Positions 1 through 10,781 of a stretch of 64,000 bases of DNA are shown piece after piece. The notes under the pieces are model-generated. The model did not search any database. It worked only from the letters and a program-made list of their open reading frames with translations, and was not told where the DNA came from. The position numbers and the translations under genes are program-made. Numbering within the stretch: the first letter of the stretch is position 1; the number at the start of each line of letters is the position of its first letter. The stretch comes from Cichorium intybus (Eukaryota; Streptophyta; Magnoliopsida; Asterales; Asteraceae): NCBI GenBank assembly GCA_023525715.1, contig CM042012.1, positions 119,804,298 to 119,868,297 on the forward strand, written 5' to 3'.

Positions 1-269
1 ACATTGTGAGACGTTAATGGAGCGCGTGTGGATTACCAGCACACTAATAGGGGCTCACAAAGAGCATGCCAATACAGAAGGTACGTGGCCCCGGGATTCA
101 TCCCACGGGCACCTCGCAAGAAAGGATATTTGGATTCTCAAAATGTGCCAAAAGGTTTGAATTTTGTGAATAGCCTGAAAGGTTCCTATAACTATGTCAG
201 AAAGGTTTCGGATTCTCGAAATGTGCCAAAAGGTTTGGATTTTGTGAATAGTATGAAACAGTCAAAGTC
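1..269. repeat. Unassigned sequence with a diverged 78-bp tandem duplication
   Basis: A block at about 132-182 is repeated at about 210-260 with few changes; both contain a run reading like GTGCCAAAAGGTTTG. The open frame over this stretch simply translates the duplication and matches no family I know. It lies directly left of the element B LTR and may be older flanking retroelement DNA or part of an extended U3. Confidence 0.5.
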
Positions 270-569
270 TGTTGGGTGCAAAGTTCTTCATGATTATGAC
301 TTGGTGGCATGAAGAAGGCCCACTTAGGCGTATGGGCTTGTTCATTGGGCTCTTTATTTTGTCTAGACTATAAATAGTGTTTTATTCATTATTTGTAGTT
401 AATGATTCTAAAGGGAGTGGTGTGATAGTGATAGAGAGAGAAACACACATAGTAAACACACATTGTAAAACCCCATTGTAAAACTTTGATCAATAGAATC
501 ATTCGACACATTGGATCTTGATTGGTGTTCGTTATTATTCCGCATTTATTGTCAAATCGTGTTTCAACA
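270..569 (+). repeat. 5' LTR of element B (Copia-like, non-autonomous)
   Basis: The block starts TGTTGGG, ends TTTCAACA and is followed one base later by a tRNA-iMet primer site. A TATAAATA box lies at 369-376. The first roughly 194 bp reappear at 28391-28584. The left boundary is uncertain, because the downstream copy has about 112 bp more homologous U3 (from 28279) that is absent here. Confidence 0.75.
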
Positions 570-570
570 T

Positions 571-582
571 TGGTATCAGAGC
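571..582 (+). other. Primer-binding site of element B (tRNA-iMet)
   Basis: TGGTATCAGAGC lies one base after the LTR end and is complementary to the 3' end of plant initiator tRNA-Met. It sets the element's direction as plus. Confidence 0.85.
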
Positions 583-903
583 CTAACCTTGAAGATTTAA
601 CAGATTATTTCAAGGACGGTTCCTGATTTGACAACCCAACACATCATCAATCAGAATTCAAATTTTCATATTCAGAACTTCAGATCTTGTAAGTTTTCTG
701 AAAAGAAATCCATATTTTGTTGAGTTATTCAGTTCATAATCGTTTTCTATCACTAGAAATCGATTCAGGTTCGTTTTTATTATCAAAAATTCGTTCAGAT
801 CTAGTTTCTCTCACTAGAACTCGTTCCAGATCTACTTTCTCTCTCTAAAAACCCACTTCAGATCCACATTCTCTCTTTAGTTTTATTCCAGATCTGTGAT
901 TAT

Positions 904-1931
904 TTGTTGTTCAAAACGAAATTGGAAGCAAGAAACTCGAAAATATGGACTGTTATTGTTGATAATCTCAAATATAAAGTCAACTTTGAACAATTTATGG
1001 GATTTGTGTTAAGAGATCTGAAAATTACAAATGAAACACTTGTTTCTGGTGGTATTAAAGATGCATATGGAAGATTCGTTTTTCATCCATTAAAACAAGA
1101 AAGAAACAAAGATCTGTTCTCAAAAATGATGATTGTTCTTAAAGATATTGATAAGAAGAAAGGGCTAGAAAATCGAAAATCTACAATAAGATATGTTTCT
1201 CTGGTTGAAGATGCAAGTGTTCTTCGTGCTCTTCAAGACTTTGAAGATGATGTTCTTCATCTTCATGTTTCTGGAAAAGCTGATGAACACTTCAGATCTT
1301 TACTTGTCCCCCAACCTGAAAAGAAAGATGCAAAAGTTAAGGGGGAGTTGGATTTAAACGAAAAATGTTTAGTGAAAGTGTTATTTGTTGCAAAATCTTC
1401 AAAAGAGACAAATTCTGAATTGATCTTTATTCAGTCTCAAATAACATGTTTGAAGGCATGGAACCTTATAGAAAACCTACACTAGTTGAAAATCGAAATT
1501 ATCAACTCCGAAGCCCTTATGATCCAAAGGCTTCGGATCCGAAGGCTTCAGTTCCAACTCAAAAGGAAGAACAAAGTTCTTGTTTTAAATCTTGTGTTCA
1601 TAAGTTTAAAAAGAAGAAGAAGAAGAAGTCAAAAGCGAAAATGATATGGGTCCCCAAAGAGAAAAACGTTGGTGTTCCTTCAAAATCAGAAGTGAAAAGT
1701 GATTAAAAGTTTGTTGTGGTTAAAAGAAAATATTCAGAAACATGTGTTCAAAGAAGAAATTTGTTGATGAATTCGAGTTGGTATAATGAAAGATATGAAG
1801 ACTTTCTGGTTCCAACCAAAAGACCAAGAAAATTTGATGATTTTTCTTTAGGTCTTCGGAATGGTTTTTATGAGAAATTTGGTTCAAAATGTTCAAAAAT
1901 GGTTTGGGTTCCCAAAAGATCAAGAAATTAG
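904..1931 (+). pseudogene. Element B internal reading frames, unrecognised, broken
   Basis: Three consecutive open stretches (904-1485, 1446-1706, 1716-1931) lie where gag would be expected. The first has no ATG at its open end and encodes about 190 residues I do not recognise. The second has a lysine-rich run followed by a WVPK motif, and the third ends with a second WVPK motif. WVPK-type segments occur in Copia polyproteins before protease/integrase, so a decayed Copia gag-like product is possible. No zinc knuckle, protease, integrase or RT motif is visible. Function unknown. Confidence 0.35.
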
Positions 1932-2881
1932 ATGTTTTGTTAAAAGACTTCGGAATATGACATCATACTCTTCGGAACGAAGAGGTTGAAATGTCTTTGT
2001 GTCTGATCTCGATTGAAAGTGAAGTAATCCAAACGAAGAGGGAAGAAGCCTTATTTGGCTTCCTATGCCATCGGAGTTGCTGTGGATTCAAATCAAAAAA
2101 TATAAAGTGAGAAGAAGACTGAAATTGTAATAAAGAAATCGAGTGGAGAAAAATAAAGGGCTGTTGATCATAACAATGAAAACGAGGAAACCTTTGATTT
2201 TTGATGAAAATTATTTTAGCTGGGTCCACATCAATGGACTACGAAGTGTTGATGACTGCCTTCATAGTCGTTGTTAAACTGATCGGAGAAGAAGAAAACT
2301 CTGAATTCTTGAAACCCTTCGGAATGGTGATTGTGATGTCGACTCCGAATTCTTGACACTCTTCGGAGTTTGGATCTGAACGGAGAAAACATCAACTTCG
2401 TACTCCTGAAACTCTTCGGAATGGAAGGATCGATGATCGACTCCGAATTCTTGATACTCTTCAGGACTAATGTGATGAAGAAGACGACTCCGAATCCTTG
2501 ACACTCTTCGGAGTTCTGATCTGATTGGAGACAAATGGAGAAGCGATTATGTCTTTGAGATGATGAACAGATGTGAGAAGTGCTTGAATCAGAAAGATCG
2601 ATGGAGACAAAGAGAAAAATCGGAACCTTGATTTGGGTTAAAAAATCGTAACATGTGTGCTGCCATTATAGCTTGCAAAAGGTTATTATGGAGAGTATTT
2701 TCATTTGTGACCAACAAAAACCAAAAGACACGATTTTTGAAAATGGTTGTACCTCTCTCTCTCTCTCTCTCTCGATTTATTTCTCTCATGGATTATCAAG
2801 AAAAGACTCCTTTTACCCGGTTATTCAAAAGAAAAATGGGATATACTGAAAAAGAATGGAACGAGATATGTGACACGTTAG
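1932..2881 (+). repeat. Element B internal non-coding region with CTCCGAA array and CT microsatellite
   Basis: At about 2290-2520 a unit of the form CTCCGAATTCTTGACACTC, followed by TTCGGA, recurs about six times with changes, giving alternating CTCCGAA and TTCGGAG half-sites. A (CT)n run lies at about 2754-2773. No coding capacity is supported. Confidence 0.5.
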
Positions 2882-2886
2882 CTATG
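2882..2886. repeat. Left target-site duplication of element A (CTATG)
   Basis: CTATG here is repeated exactly at 27139-27143, just outside the two ends of element A. This proves that 24 kb of element A plus its own insertions sit in a single former site within element B. Confidence 0.9.
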
Positions 2887-3177
2887 TGTAACGCCCTAAA
2901 AACCAACATCGAGTATATACAAGATTTTAGCAAATCAATATAATTTATTGGTACAAAATAAAATTCTCGATGTCTTGGAAGCGACAAGAAGATATCTTCA
3001 GATCGTTTCAAGATCCAACCGGGCGTTACTATACCGATTACCTGTCAAAACACCACAACAAACGACGTAAGCATAATTGCTTAGTGAATAACTATACTGC
3101 AACGAGCTAAACTTTACATCAAAATGTATAAAAATCAACCCCATGGTAGAATTTCACTAGAGAAATTATCACCAGAA

Positions 3178-3384
3178 AATCCAACTCACATTGGATTAAT
3201 CATAACACCTTAAGTCATAATTATTAAAAACACAATGTATTTATGATTGACACCAACGTTAAAAATAATCACCAAAAAATCTTGGGCTTTTCACCAACCC
3301 GAAGATCCACCATCACTCGGTTACACCGAGTTATCACCAATATTTAATTACACCATATAGTTGTAAATCATCGTTATACAACTA
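3178..3384 (-). repeat. Hairpin array in element A LTR
   Basis: Perfect short inverted repeats follow one another: AATCCAA/TTGGATT (3178-3197), AATCATAA/TTATGATT, ACTCGG/CCGAGT (3315-3331) and TAGTTGTA/TACAACTA (3358-3384). CACC or ACACC occurs in or beside several loops. Stem sequences differ while pairing is kept. The second LTR carries the same array at about 15397-15603. Confidence 0.6.
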
Positions 3385-3498
3385 CTTGAACACCATATAA
3401 AACAACAACATATATATTCACATATAATAACACCGTATGTATCTACAACGACTACCAAATATACTGTTGATCATCCAGATAAATACATTCTAGCACCA

Positions 3499-3611
<113 letters not shown>

Positions 3612-5533
3612 AATATATAATCATACAAATACAAATACAACACCAGTCGCGTTGAGTGGAGTTACTCACCTCGATTCTTGAAGTAGGATGTTAATTTCCA
3701 AGTGAGGCTTGAACACCTCTTAATATGTCACAAGTAACCTACACGTGCCATTTAATAGTTCACAATTAGTCTAAGGATTTATATCACATTATTAACTCAT
3801 TTTAGATCTTGACATCTAAGACGCATGGTCAAAGAATTGACCATAACTCCTAACCCAGAAACCCGAATAGCACAAACTCCGACATTCTGAAAAATAGACA
3901 CAATACATGACAAGTCCGGAGAAGATACCGAGACTTGAATCACACTCTAAGACCCTAGAAAATAAGTGACAAGATTGACAATGCAATCTGTCACAAATCT
4001 GGATTAACGGAGGAATCACCAATTCCATTCCACTTGGGAATGGAATCAAGGAAAACCCTCTTACATAGGCATACTAGATATAACTAAGAGACTACTCTCC
4101 GAAATTCAGACCCAAAAGACAAACCAATTAAGAATTAACAATCACACAATATGAAGGAAATGAGCAACAACATTTCTGTCACAATTCAGAATAGCTTGAC
4201 AAGATTGGTCCAACAACCTAACTTCTGAAAGGAAATAAGTCAAGAATTTTGGATGAGTTACATTAAACATGAATATAAAGCTCTCATCCAAAAATCAAAC
4301 TCAAAGCATAAGCTAATTGAGAATTAAAAATCGTGCAACAAGGACAATGTGCACAGCTACAATTCTGGTTCAGTCAAGGAGAAGGCATTGGAACCCTAGC
4401 TTCCTAATGGAATTGGGTCAATCCCTCTGGATGGAACACACAAGATGTGAGGATGGACTTCCCATCAAATTTTCAGACCTAAAATATGAACCATTTGAGA
4501 ATTAAAAATCTCACAAGTTGACCTAGGTGTGCAGCAACCAATCTGTAGAGGTCGGATTGAACCCACCAAAGTCCAAACTAAAACAATGAACTGAGTCAAG
4601 ACCTTTTTGTCGAGTATGGCTCATAACAACGTTCTTCTCCACACAAAATTTCAGAACAATCCAGTGAACACACGATTTTACAAGAATTTCACAACACAAT
4701 TGGACACAAAAATCATACTCATGGAAATCGGGTTCAAAACCCTAGAAAACGACCGAATAAGGTCTGGACCCCAACTGATGAACTGAAGTAGACATCGAGA
4801 TGAAACTATGGGCACTGGAATCGCCTGATTTGGACATCGTATGATATTTCTACGAATTATACAACATAGGACAGATTTCTGTCCGAAAATCAAACATTTG
4901 ATTTCAATCTTCATTCCTTCTTCTTTGTTCTTTCTCATCTTTCTTCTTCTTCTTCTTGTCTTGCCCTAATCGTATAGCAGGAAGAAATGGGAACCAAGGG
5001 CTGAAAATCTGGTTTTACTTGGCTAAAGGCATGAATTTCCGAAAATACCCCTTCCACTTAAATGCCTTAGAATAATTTTCTGCATTCTTTCCATTTGTCT
5101 AACAAACTTTACAGCATCATAGCTCTCACTTACTATATCGGAATTTTATAAACTTTATACCTTTAGAAAGGTGAGTATGAGCTTTGCAACATCCTCTTAC
5201 TGACTTAAGTCTGATTCTAATTAGATTTTACTTTACAGACCCTCAAACATGACCCTTTGGCCATTTTTGTCACTTTTTGGTCTTCTTTGACCTATCATAA
5301 CTTCTTCATTATAACTCCAAATGATATGAATCTTTTTCCTATAATCTTATTTCTTCAAAATATACAAACGTCTTTTTGATGACGTTTTCCCAAATCCTTA
5401 TAGATATTTACATATTAATTTTTAAAGATTTACTAATATTTTCTTCTTATTATTAATATTAATATTTATTTTTTTTCGTCAAAATAAATACTTAATTTGC
5501 TGAAAATAAAGAATCGGAAAATGGGGTGTTACA

Positions 5534-5550
5534 ATTCTCCCCCACTTATA
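5534..5550 (-). other. Polypurine tract of element A
   Basis: On the minus strand a run reading AAGTGGGGGAGAAT abuts the TGTAACACC start of the 3' LTR. It is preceded by a sequence resembling the ATTTCGRGGACGAAATC stretch common at the end of Tekay-like pol genes. Confidence 0.75.
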
Positions 5551-6122
5551 AGATTCCGTCCTCGGAATCTCCCAGGAACACCTCACCATAATCGACTAAC
5601 ACACACACCCTTGACCTTTTAACTAAAAGTTCAAATCTTTCACTAAGAACTTTACAACTTAGCTCACATTATTACTACTCTACACTTTAACTTCACTTGT
5701 CCCCTGTCACCTTTTATACCTATGGCAGTGATGGTTTTGATTGCTAAGGATATGATCCTATCAATCACAACCACAATCACTTTATGCACCATCTTCTTCC
5801 TTAAGTACACCAATTACTTAGCATAACAACTTATACTTCAACCACCATAAAGCAACTCCAAAACAACAATCACTACTATACTTCTGCAAAATTTTCACCC
5901 ACCTAATTGTATTTGTTACTGCATCTCGAAAGCGCAACTTATCACCTTTCCCCAGCTCCAATTTATCTTCCGAGTAGATTGATGGCAACCTCCACTCGAT
6001 TCGCCTAAACACACTTACTTATTCCAAAAATCATTTCGAAATAAATTAGCCAACTCATTACCATCACCAAATCACTTAAGATTAACAAGCTCTAGAAATT
6101 TGACAATCATGTAATTTATCAT

Positions 6123-6386
6123 TTCATTTTTTTTAATCGAGGACCCCACCCGACCCATCATTTAGATAACCCTGATGAAGCAACCTCGGGGTCCACGTAC
6201 ACCTGGCAGCAGGGTGGTCCGGGTCAATCACATACGGGGGTAGAGAGGTGGCCAGTGACCATCCCCTGATTGAAACCTAACACTCCCTATGGGGAAAGGG
6301 AGGGAGTGGGATTTGAACTTGGAACCTCCTTATGGGAAAGAGAAAGAGTCCTAAGCCTTATCCAATAGGCCATCAGGGTGATGGTT
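6123..6386 (-). mobile_element. tRNA-derived SINE
   Basis: On the minus strand the head contains a pol III A box (TGGCCTATTGGATAAGG, near 6353-6371) and a B box (GGTTCCAAGTTCAAATCCC, 6308-6326). The body ends in a short A-rich tail (TTAAAAAAAATG) near 6123-6136. Flanking copies ATGTAATTTATCAT (6109-6122) and ATGTAATTCATCAT (6387-6400) form a 14-bp target-site duplication with one mismatch. Length, promoter boxes, tail and duplication all fit a plant SINE. The family is not identified. Confidence 0.85.
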
Positions 6387-7019
6387 ATGTAATTCATCAT
6401 TATATATTCTACGGGTGGTTCCCAACTCTCTTAACCTTTTCCGAGATAATCGATATCACCACTACCTCCACTTTCATTTCTCGTAGTAATTTCACCTTAC
6501 TGATAAGTTACCGTGGACAAAATCCATCGCACCGTCATCACTGCTACCTACACACAACATACTGAAAATAAGCCAGTATCTCTGGCGGTAGTAGATCATT
6601 CTCCGATCCACGCACCGTACCCCGCAACCTACTCGACTTCCACCAAGTCTAATACTATCACAATTTCTACATTTATCACCACTTCTATCAATAATAGCAC
6701 CTGTTCAGATAGCTCGCATCAATTTCGGCTATTCTCCACCTAACATGTAAATATTCACCAAAATTCCCATAACTAGGAATATCATTCTAGGTCACCCACA
6801 CCAATTTCTGTTATTCACCATAATACAACACTCCCTATCGGGCAACATATAATTATCATCAAATTTTATACACACGTAATAATTATAAAATTAAAACCTA
6901 CCAATACTTATCTTTCAAGTTAAGTAACTATCAGACAACAACAAATTTAGATAGTCAGGTCATAACACCAGTATCAATAAAGGCTTTGCACCAGCTGCAG
7001 ATATACACCATATGAAAAT

Positions 7020-7296
7020 AAGACTTTTCACCAGTCTTATAGGTACACCGTGTGAAGGAGAGACTTTACACCAGTCTCATATAAGTATAGGCTTTTCACC
7101 AGCCTTGAGACTTTTCATCAGTCTCATAAAAGGAACACCAATAAATAGGTACAAACAGGATTTCACACCCGTCCTGTTGTATACCACCCATAGGATTTAG
7201 GATTTACACCAGCCATATCCCAATAAGTAAAGGACTTTACACTAATCCTTTACAAACACCAAATGTATGTTATGAGACTTCACACCAATCTCATAA
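7020..7296 (-). repeat. Array of covarying hairpins with CACCA loops
   Basis: At least seven consecutive perfect inverted repeats: AAGACT/AGTCTT (7020-7038), GAGACT/AGTCTC (7060-7078), AGGCT/AGCCT (7089-7105), GAGACT/AGTCTC (7107-7125), AACAGGA/TCCTGTT (7154-7178), GTAAAGGA/TCCTTTAC (7227-7253) and TTATGAGA/TCTCATAA (7270-7296). Loops are variants of TTTCACCA or TTACACCA; on the element's own strand they read TGGTGAAA. Stem sequence changes while complementarity is kept. Confidence 0.75.
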
Positions 7297-8293
7297 TACA
7301 AAATTTCACCAAATACCACCATAACATATAACACCTGCAAATCCTGCACAACAAAACACCATATACATATATGTACACCAACATGTTATTATTAACACAT
7401 TTATATACACCATTTTGTAATTTTTTTAATTTTTGTTTTTTTTACATCGTTATCATGAATAGTCATGTATCAACATTATAGTGACTATTCTTCAACACCA
7501 ATAACATAACATAGACTCGACCACATACAAACATATATATATATACCGCACCATACCACTCACTACTAGTTAGTGAATGCACCTACTTTCCAAATTTTAC
7601 TATCAAGAAAATGAATTATTATTCGCCTATAATTCCACAATAGCACCCTTCACACATAATCATAGGCTACCCGTCTATGACTATATTAACACTCTTGCTG
7701 AATAAACTACTATAATTTGCCAATTATTAATAAATATAACTAACAGTTCAATATTATAGCCACGAAAGCTAGCACCAATATTTGAGTATACATTTCAGCA
7801 ATACTCCACTAACCACCAGGATAACTCCTGCTGTTAGTGTAACACCAATCATCAGCACCACACACCGACTAAGTCAACTATTCACTTATTTAAATATACG
7901 AGCAACGACAATTGCACTCACCATCAACTCTTTCATTTATATATAATGAAATACTACAACTTATTTATGTTCAACATAAGTCTTCTTAAACTCATCCTCA
8001 GTAGTAGTATTCAACTACCACTTGAGTATATAACATTCACCGCACACCGCCAAATCCTTTTCCTCCAGTAGTAACACCATTAAGTCTGCTTCAAAAACTA
8101 AAAGAATAAAAAAATTCCATCACTTAGTCAATTAACATGGAACTGACGGCATTGTTCATCATTATGTTACGTCAACTAGACATCCACCATCCCCACTTTC
8201 ATCCTTCAGATGAGAGAGGTCATCTTTTCACCATTAAACTCCACCTAGTAGGTGAGTATTTAGAAAATCACCGTATTGCAACAACTGCATCAA

Positions 8294-8298
8294 CTCCT
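8294..8298. repeat. Left target-site duplication of the Athila-like element (CTCCT)
   Basis: CTCCT is repeated exactly at 14865-14869 on the far side of the element. Confidence 0.9.
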
Positions 8299-9403
8299 TG
8301 ACAACGCCTAGTGATATCAAGTATTTTAGGCGTTGTTGAGCCCTGTTCTTGATAAAATTATATCAAATATGTCTGGGTATTCTCACTTTTCGTGCCAGGA
8401 CTTGTTTGGAGAAAAAGAATGGAAACAGGGATTAAAAGTGTACAAAAGGAAGAAGTATGGAAAGAATGAAAAATCAAGATAACTCGTATGCGCGCCACGG
8501 ATCTATGATACGCGCGGCGCGGGCTTAAGGCGGTGGAACACATTCAAATGCTGAAGAAACGGGAAGAGATCAGTACGCGCGCCGCGGATTTCACTTCCGC
8601 GCGGCGCGGCTGCGGGAAATTTGCAAGTATAAATAGATGCATTTCCAGCCGGAAACCCTAGCAAAGACTGGGTGTAAAATCGACCTTGAAGCTCTTTGAC
8701 TCCAGGATTTCGTTTCAGCAAGCTCTTAATTGGTATTTTATGTTTTTGAATTTAATTTCCTTTTAGTAGCAAGTAGTTTTTGTAGCTAAAGTCTTTGGGA
8801 GTGACAACCACTGACTTTGAGCACTTAGGTTTCTGTTTTAGCAACATTTGGTTACTGTTTGAATGTTTGGAATTCAGTTTTGGTGAATAAAATCATTTGG
8901 TTACATTTAATGTTGGCATTTCGATGTTTTGGATGTTTGTGTTTGGTTTTGATTGTTGAATTGTGTTTGAACCTTGTTGGGACTGTTTTCCTTAGCTGAA
9001 ATCAGTAGCTAATTAGGTTATTTGGTAAGCATTAAACCTTGGCTAGTAACTGTTCAGTAGAACTTTAGTTAGTGGCTAGTTTATGCTTTGCTTGGTTTTG
9101 CTAGTTTGGATGCCTTTGATTGCTTCTGATTCAGAGATGTACTTCTGATTTCAGAAAGTGACTAGGTCATTTGAGCATATCTTAGCTTGGCTTTGGTGTG
9201 TTTGATCATTGTCTCATCTGCTAGTGATTAGGAAGATAGAAACCAGATCCTCCGACTGTAGCTGTGACACTACTAGTTGGTAATCTCTCATCTAGTCTAA
9301 CCACGAAGATCCTGTGGATCGACCCTGACTACCGCTATACTAGTGTGTGTGTGTGTTAGGTTTTCTCTTATTTTTGTCCGCACGACGACCTCTGCGCGTG
9401 TCA
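8299..9403 (+). repeat. 5' LTR of the Athila-like element
   Basis: A 1105-bp LTR. It contains CpG-rich paired words (8490-8609), an E2F-like GCGGGAAA at 8612-8619 and TATAAATA at 8628-8635. It differs from the 3' LTR mainly by small changes, several of them CpG to TpG or CpA. Confidence 0.9.
8484..8635 (+). promoter_or_regulatory. Putative promoter of the Athila-like LTR: CpG pairs, E2F-like site, TATA box
   Basis: Two pairs of CpG-rich words start at 8490/8512 and 8577/8599, each pair 22 bp apart. GCGGGAAA (reverse complement TTTCCCGC, the plant E2F core) lies 9 bp upstream of TATAAATA. The same arrangement is at 14077-14100 in the other LTR. Promoter activity is inferred from motif order only. 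Confidence 0.5.
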
Positions 9404-9408
9404 AATTT

Positions 9409-9426
9409 TGGCGCCGTTGCCGGGGA
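9409..9426 (+). other. Primer-binding site complementary to tRNA-Asp
   Basis: TGGCGCCGTTGCCGGGGA lies five bases after the LTR end and is complementary to the 3' end of plant tRNA-Asp, the usual primer of Athila-group elements. Confidence 0.85.
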
Positions 9427-9479
9427 GCTGTGCGCTTAGATTAGGTGATTTGTAGGACTTAGTTTCTGATTTTTGATGT

Positions 9480-10781
9480 TTGATTTTAGTTGCTGATTTT
9501 TGGTATGTGTGCATCCTTATAATGGGTGATTACATGTACCCGGATCAGTATTCTGAAGATTATGAAAATCCGGCCGACACCTATTACGAGGATGATCGCT
9601 ACAATAGATCACCCGATGACAATGGATGGCAGACCGAGGAGTCATCTCAACCTGACATTTCTACAACTTGGGCCCAACTTTGGGTACTCTGGTATAACAC
9701 CCACCAAGAGCAGAAGGATCAAGCTGATGCTCTTGAAAGATTGCAAGCTTCTTTAGATAGGTTAGAGGAAAGTTGGAATTGTTCACCACCTTCGCCAGAA
9801 CCGGAGGCGAGTGATTTTATTACCAATGATATGATGTGTGAACTTGCATCACCTGAATATGTGATGGAAGGGCATACATCTTGGGAAAGTCAAGAGACTA
9901 CTGAGAGGGTCGAAAATGTTGTTGAGGAAGAGGTTGTAGGTGACAATGCTACCTCTGACTCAACAGCTTTTGATGTTTTTGATATTTTTGAAAATGTTGA
10001 TAATGTCAAGCTGGTGATGAGTGAATCCATACCATCACCAGACGATTTTATTGATGAGGATGCTGTGGAGGAGGCTGTAAGTGACAGTACAGACCCCAGC
10101 CCAACGATCCCCGAAATTGTTGATACTATTGGGGAAGGGGGTGTAGATGACAATACTACCCCTGAACCTAGAATTTTTGAAAATTTTGAGTCTTTTGAAA
10201 GTAAGGATCTGGTGATGGGTGACTTTATACCACCATCAGATCAAACCAGTCACTCACTCTTGGTTCCGATCCACCTGTTGGACGATGACCAAGAAGTTGA
10301 TGCTGACGAGTTAATATTTGAAAATAATAAACATGATTTTATCACCACTCATGATCCATTCATGAATGGAAAATTAGATGTAATCAATACTATCGATGAG
10401 GACATATGGAAGCATCCCGATATGTTGCCTTCCGATTCCATTCGATTGGAAAATTTTTATTGGTACTGCAAACCAAAATTGCAACCTGAAGATAGCATGC
10501 GAGACACTAGCAACCGAGGTGTGAAACAACTACTGGAAGCGGCACTGGGCGTGCTTCACGTCAAGCCAGTGATTTTGAAGAGATATAGAAGGAAGGATCG
10601 AGCTTGGAGGTTCAAAGCTACCTCCAAGCACTCGCAGGAAATCATCGGGAGATGGCAACCGGGCAGCAGCAGAAGGACCGACAAGCCATTCGACCCAGGA
10701 AAGTTTGAGGGGCAGTGGGTCAGCGAAAGGACGGTGGGAGTAGAAATGCAGCAGAAACAAAAGGCGTACGATCCACCGTAG
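9480..10781 (+). CDS. Acidic protein of the Athila-like element (433 codons), function unknown
   Basis: Open from an ATG at 9480; a second in-frame ATG at 9522 (MGDYMYPDQ) is an equally good start. The N-terminal two-thirds is very acidic and contains two diverged repeats ending in similar FENVDNVKLVM and FESFESKDLVM segments, then SIPSPDDF or FIPPSDQ. The C-terminal about 100 residues are basic (KRYRRKDRAWRFK). No zinc knuckle or enzyme motif is visible. It lies where gag-pol should be and is followed by the GGGAGGCAACC motif normally found after pol, so it may be a diverged gag or a fusion left after pol deletion. It is the longest undamaged frame of the element. Confidence 0.6.
   Translation: MILVADFWYVCILIMGDYMYPDQYSEDYENPADTYYEDDRYNRSPDDNGWQTEESSQPDISTTWAQLWVLWYNTHQEQKDQADALERLQASLDRLEESWNCSPPSPEPEASDFITNDMMCELASPEYVMEGHTSWESQETTERVENVVEEEVVGDNATSDSTAFDVFDIFENVDNVKLVMSESIPSPDDFIDEDAVEEAVSDSTDPSPTIPEIVDTIGEGGVDDNTTPEPRIFENFESFESKDLVMGDFIPPSDQTSHSLLVPIHLLDDDQEVDADELIFENNKHDFITTHDPFMNGKLDVINTIDEDIWKHPDMLPSDSIRLENFYWYCKPKLQPEDSMRDTSNRGVKQLLEAALGVLHVKPVILKRYRRKDRAWRFKATSKHSQEIIGRWQPGSSRRTDKPFDPGKFEGQWVSERTVGVEMQQKQKAYDPP

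Larger units (their letters stand above)
5551..8298 (-). other. Element A internal region, left part, without recognisable genes
   Basis: AC-rich on the plus strand, with scattered CACCA motifs. Apart from a SINE (6123-6386) and a hairpin array (7020-7296) I see no supported coding sequence and no RT, RNase H or integrase motif. It probably corresponds to a decayed or replaced pol/3' untranslated region. Confidence 0.5.

Noticed and set aside
571..582. tRNA-Met-like matches (also 15086, 22841, 39911, 47841, 55347)
   Set aside because: They are short primer-binding sites complementary to tRNA 3' ends, not tRNA genes. I found no tRNA or rRNA gene in the window.
3816..4049. 77-codon minus-strand frame conserved at 25422-25655
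   Set aside because: The conservation is explained by the two LTR copies of element A; no motif, and it lies in non-coding LTR sequence.
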